Of a DNA stretch of 7,219 nucleotides, positions 6,303-7,219 are shown one piece after another. The stretch spans positions 1 to 7,219 of the forward strand of contig JARFQM010000122.1 in assembly GCA_029287755.1 (NCBI GenBank), in the 5' to 3' direction. Source of the stretch: Desulfofustis sp. Its GTDB lineage: Bacteria > Desulfobacterota > Desulfobulbia > Desulfobulbales > Desulfocapsaceae. The first letter of the stretch is position 1, and every line of letters starts with the position of its first letter. The notes below the pieces were generated by a model. That model was not told the DNA's origin. It saw only the letters and a list, made by a program, of their open reading frames with translations, and ran no database searches. The position numbers and the translations under genes are program-made.

Positions 6303-7219
6303 TTAGTTGCGGGCCGGCCGATACTGCCTGATAACCCGGTAATAATAACGGTGCACGAACTGACCGTTCTTGGTCACATCGATCGAGTGGATGTTGTTCA
6401 TCAGCCAAAATCGTTTCTGAAAATAGGGATGTTCAACCCGTATCCTGCTGGAGGCGATGGCGATGATGTCTTTGCCGTAATGTTCCTCGGGCTCAGCCCA
6501 GTATTCGTACATGAGCGCTTGCCAGCCGAACAGGTGCCAGCCCAGAGTTCCCTCGATCGCCGCTTGCTGCTTCTGCGGCTCACCACGATAAAGTTTCGCC
6601 CGGTAAAACGCCAGCCCGCTGCTGATCTGGTAGGGATCCATACCGACAACCAGAGGCCGGTTGCCGGTGTACTCCTCAACTTTGTCGGCCACCAACTCCA
6701 CTTCTTCGGCCAGGTCGTCCCAGCCCAGCAGAAAAATATCGGCCTGAAAGGGCACCGACGGAAGCCCCAGGGTCGCGTAGTGCAGGAAGACGCAGTAGCC
6801 AACCACCAGTAGAGAAGCGCTCAGCTTCCAGAGCCAGTGCAGAAAGCAGAGAACGGTTGATGAAAGCTCACGGCATGACAGGGCGGCGGTGCACCCCAGA
6901 AAGGGGAGCAGGGCCAGCCAGACGGGGCTGGTCCAATTCAGTTTCACCTCTCTGGAGAAACTGAAAATGAAAAATACCAGCAGCGGTGCAAGGATCAACA
7001 GCAGCAGCAGCAGGAAACTGCGCTGCACCCCTGTGCTGGCGTCCCCGTCCCGAACCTGAGCATGGGCCTTGAAGAAGCCATTTCCGCGAAAAAGGAAATA
7101 GAGCAGGCCGAGCAGACCGGCCGGGGTGAGGAGCATGACCATATACCCTATCAGCCGATCAGTGGTGAATAAATCGGTGCCGCTGATCCGCTGCTCCCCC
7201 TGGAACAGAAAAGAAATCC
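6303..7219 (-). CDS. PMT/ArnT-like membrane glycosyltransferase, C-terminal part (cut by window edge)
   Basis: The frame is open from base 7218 to the stop at 6303 (304 residues). The methionine at 7142 is only internal, since a further 25 codons upstream are in frame (ending TTDRLIGY), so the real start lies outside the window. What is visible is the C-terminal part of a polyprenyl-phosphate-sugar-dependent transferase of the GT39/GT83 type. There are about four membrane helices, the hallmark KLNWTSPVWLALLPFLG segment, then a soluble periplasmic tail with GWDDLAEEVE, TGNRPLVVGMDPYQISSGLAFYR, a HLFGWQALMYEYW stretch and TKNGQFVHRYYYRVIR. The N-terminal catalytic Asp motif is not in view. Such enzymes add sugars to lipid A, proteins or other envelope acceptors; the acceptor cannot be read from this sequence. 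A five-unit CAG/CTG run at about 6999-7013 encodes part of a poly-leucine helix. Confidence 0.85.
   Translation of the reverse strand, partial: ISFLFQGEQRISGTDLFTTDRLIGYMVMLLTPAGLLGLLYFLFRGNGFFKAHAQVRDGDASTGVQRSFLLLLLLILAPLLVFFIFSFSREVKLNWTSPVWLALLPFLGCTAALSCRELSSTVLCFLHWLWKLSASLLVVGYCVFLHYATLGLPSVPFQADIFLLGWDDLAEEVELVADKVEEYTGNRPLVVGMDPYQISSGLAFYRAKLYRGEPQKQQAAIEGTLGWHLFGWQALMYEYWAEPEEHYGKDIIAIASSRIRVEHPYFQKRFWLMNNIHSIDVTKNGQFVHRYYYRVIRQYRPARN

Noticed and set aside
6999..7013. CAG trinucleotide run as a repeat element
   Set aside because: It is only about five units long and simply encodes leucines of a membrane helix.
6303..7142. Glycosyltransferase beginning at the ATG at 7142
   Set aside because: The frame continues open to the right edge with family-like sequence, so that methionine is internal.
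1..7219. A novel defence system, CRISPR array, mobile element or RNA gene
   Set aside because: I found no spaced direct repeats, transposase or integrase, terminal repeats, tRNA-like sequence or toxin-antitoxin pair on either strand.

Overview
This window looks like chromosomal DNA from an anaerobic or microaerophilic, oxygen-defended bacterium, most plausibly a member of the Desulfobacterota (the former Deltaproteobacteria). The reasons are a two-iron desulfoferrodoxin, a type A2 haem-copper oxidase encoded with an Sco factor, and an amphi-Trp protein, in moderately GC-rich DNA. The assignment is an inference from gene content; no rRNA or other phylogenetic marker is present.

Layout from left to right. 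Positions 1-3097 (minus strand) hold an operon read right to left: a secreted DOMON-domain protein, an Sco-type copper chaperone, cytochrome c oxidase subunit I, and the first 26 codons of subunit III, which runs off the left edge. Gaps between these genes are only 2-18 bases. Positions 3098-3459 are a 362-base AT-rich divergent intergenic region with a good Fur-box-like palindrome. Desulfoferrodoxin (superoxide reductase) follows on the plus strand at 3460-3834, and a hairpin at about 3860-3900 lies between it and the next, convergent pair. Positions 3906-4765 (minus strand) hold a two-gene unit: a family-6 hypoxanthine-DNA glycosylase and then an amphi-Trp protein. A sigma70-like promoter precedes the unit. 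A class II fumarase lies at 4907-6286 on the plus strand. It converges on the C-terminal 304 residues of a PMT/ArnT-like membrane glycosyltransferase on the minus strand, which runs off the right edge.

How the genes fit together. The left half reads as an oxygen-handling neighbourhood. The oxidase would reduce O2 at the membrane, Sco would help place copper, the DOMON protein may be a periplasmic haem b carrier, and the divergently transcribed superoxide reductase would remove superoxide in the cytoplasm. The Fur-like site between the two units could couple them to iron status. The right half is a mix of DNA repair, central metabolism and envelope glycosylation with no obvious common theme. 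I see no mobile element, CRISPR array, RNA gene or defence system. The points most worth a second look are the DOMON gene heading a cox operon with no subunit II gene in its usual place, the A2-type proton-channel motif, and the shared Fur-like site.
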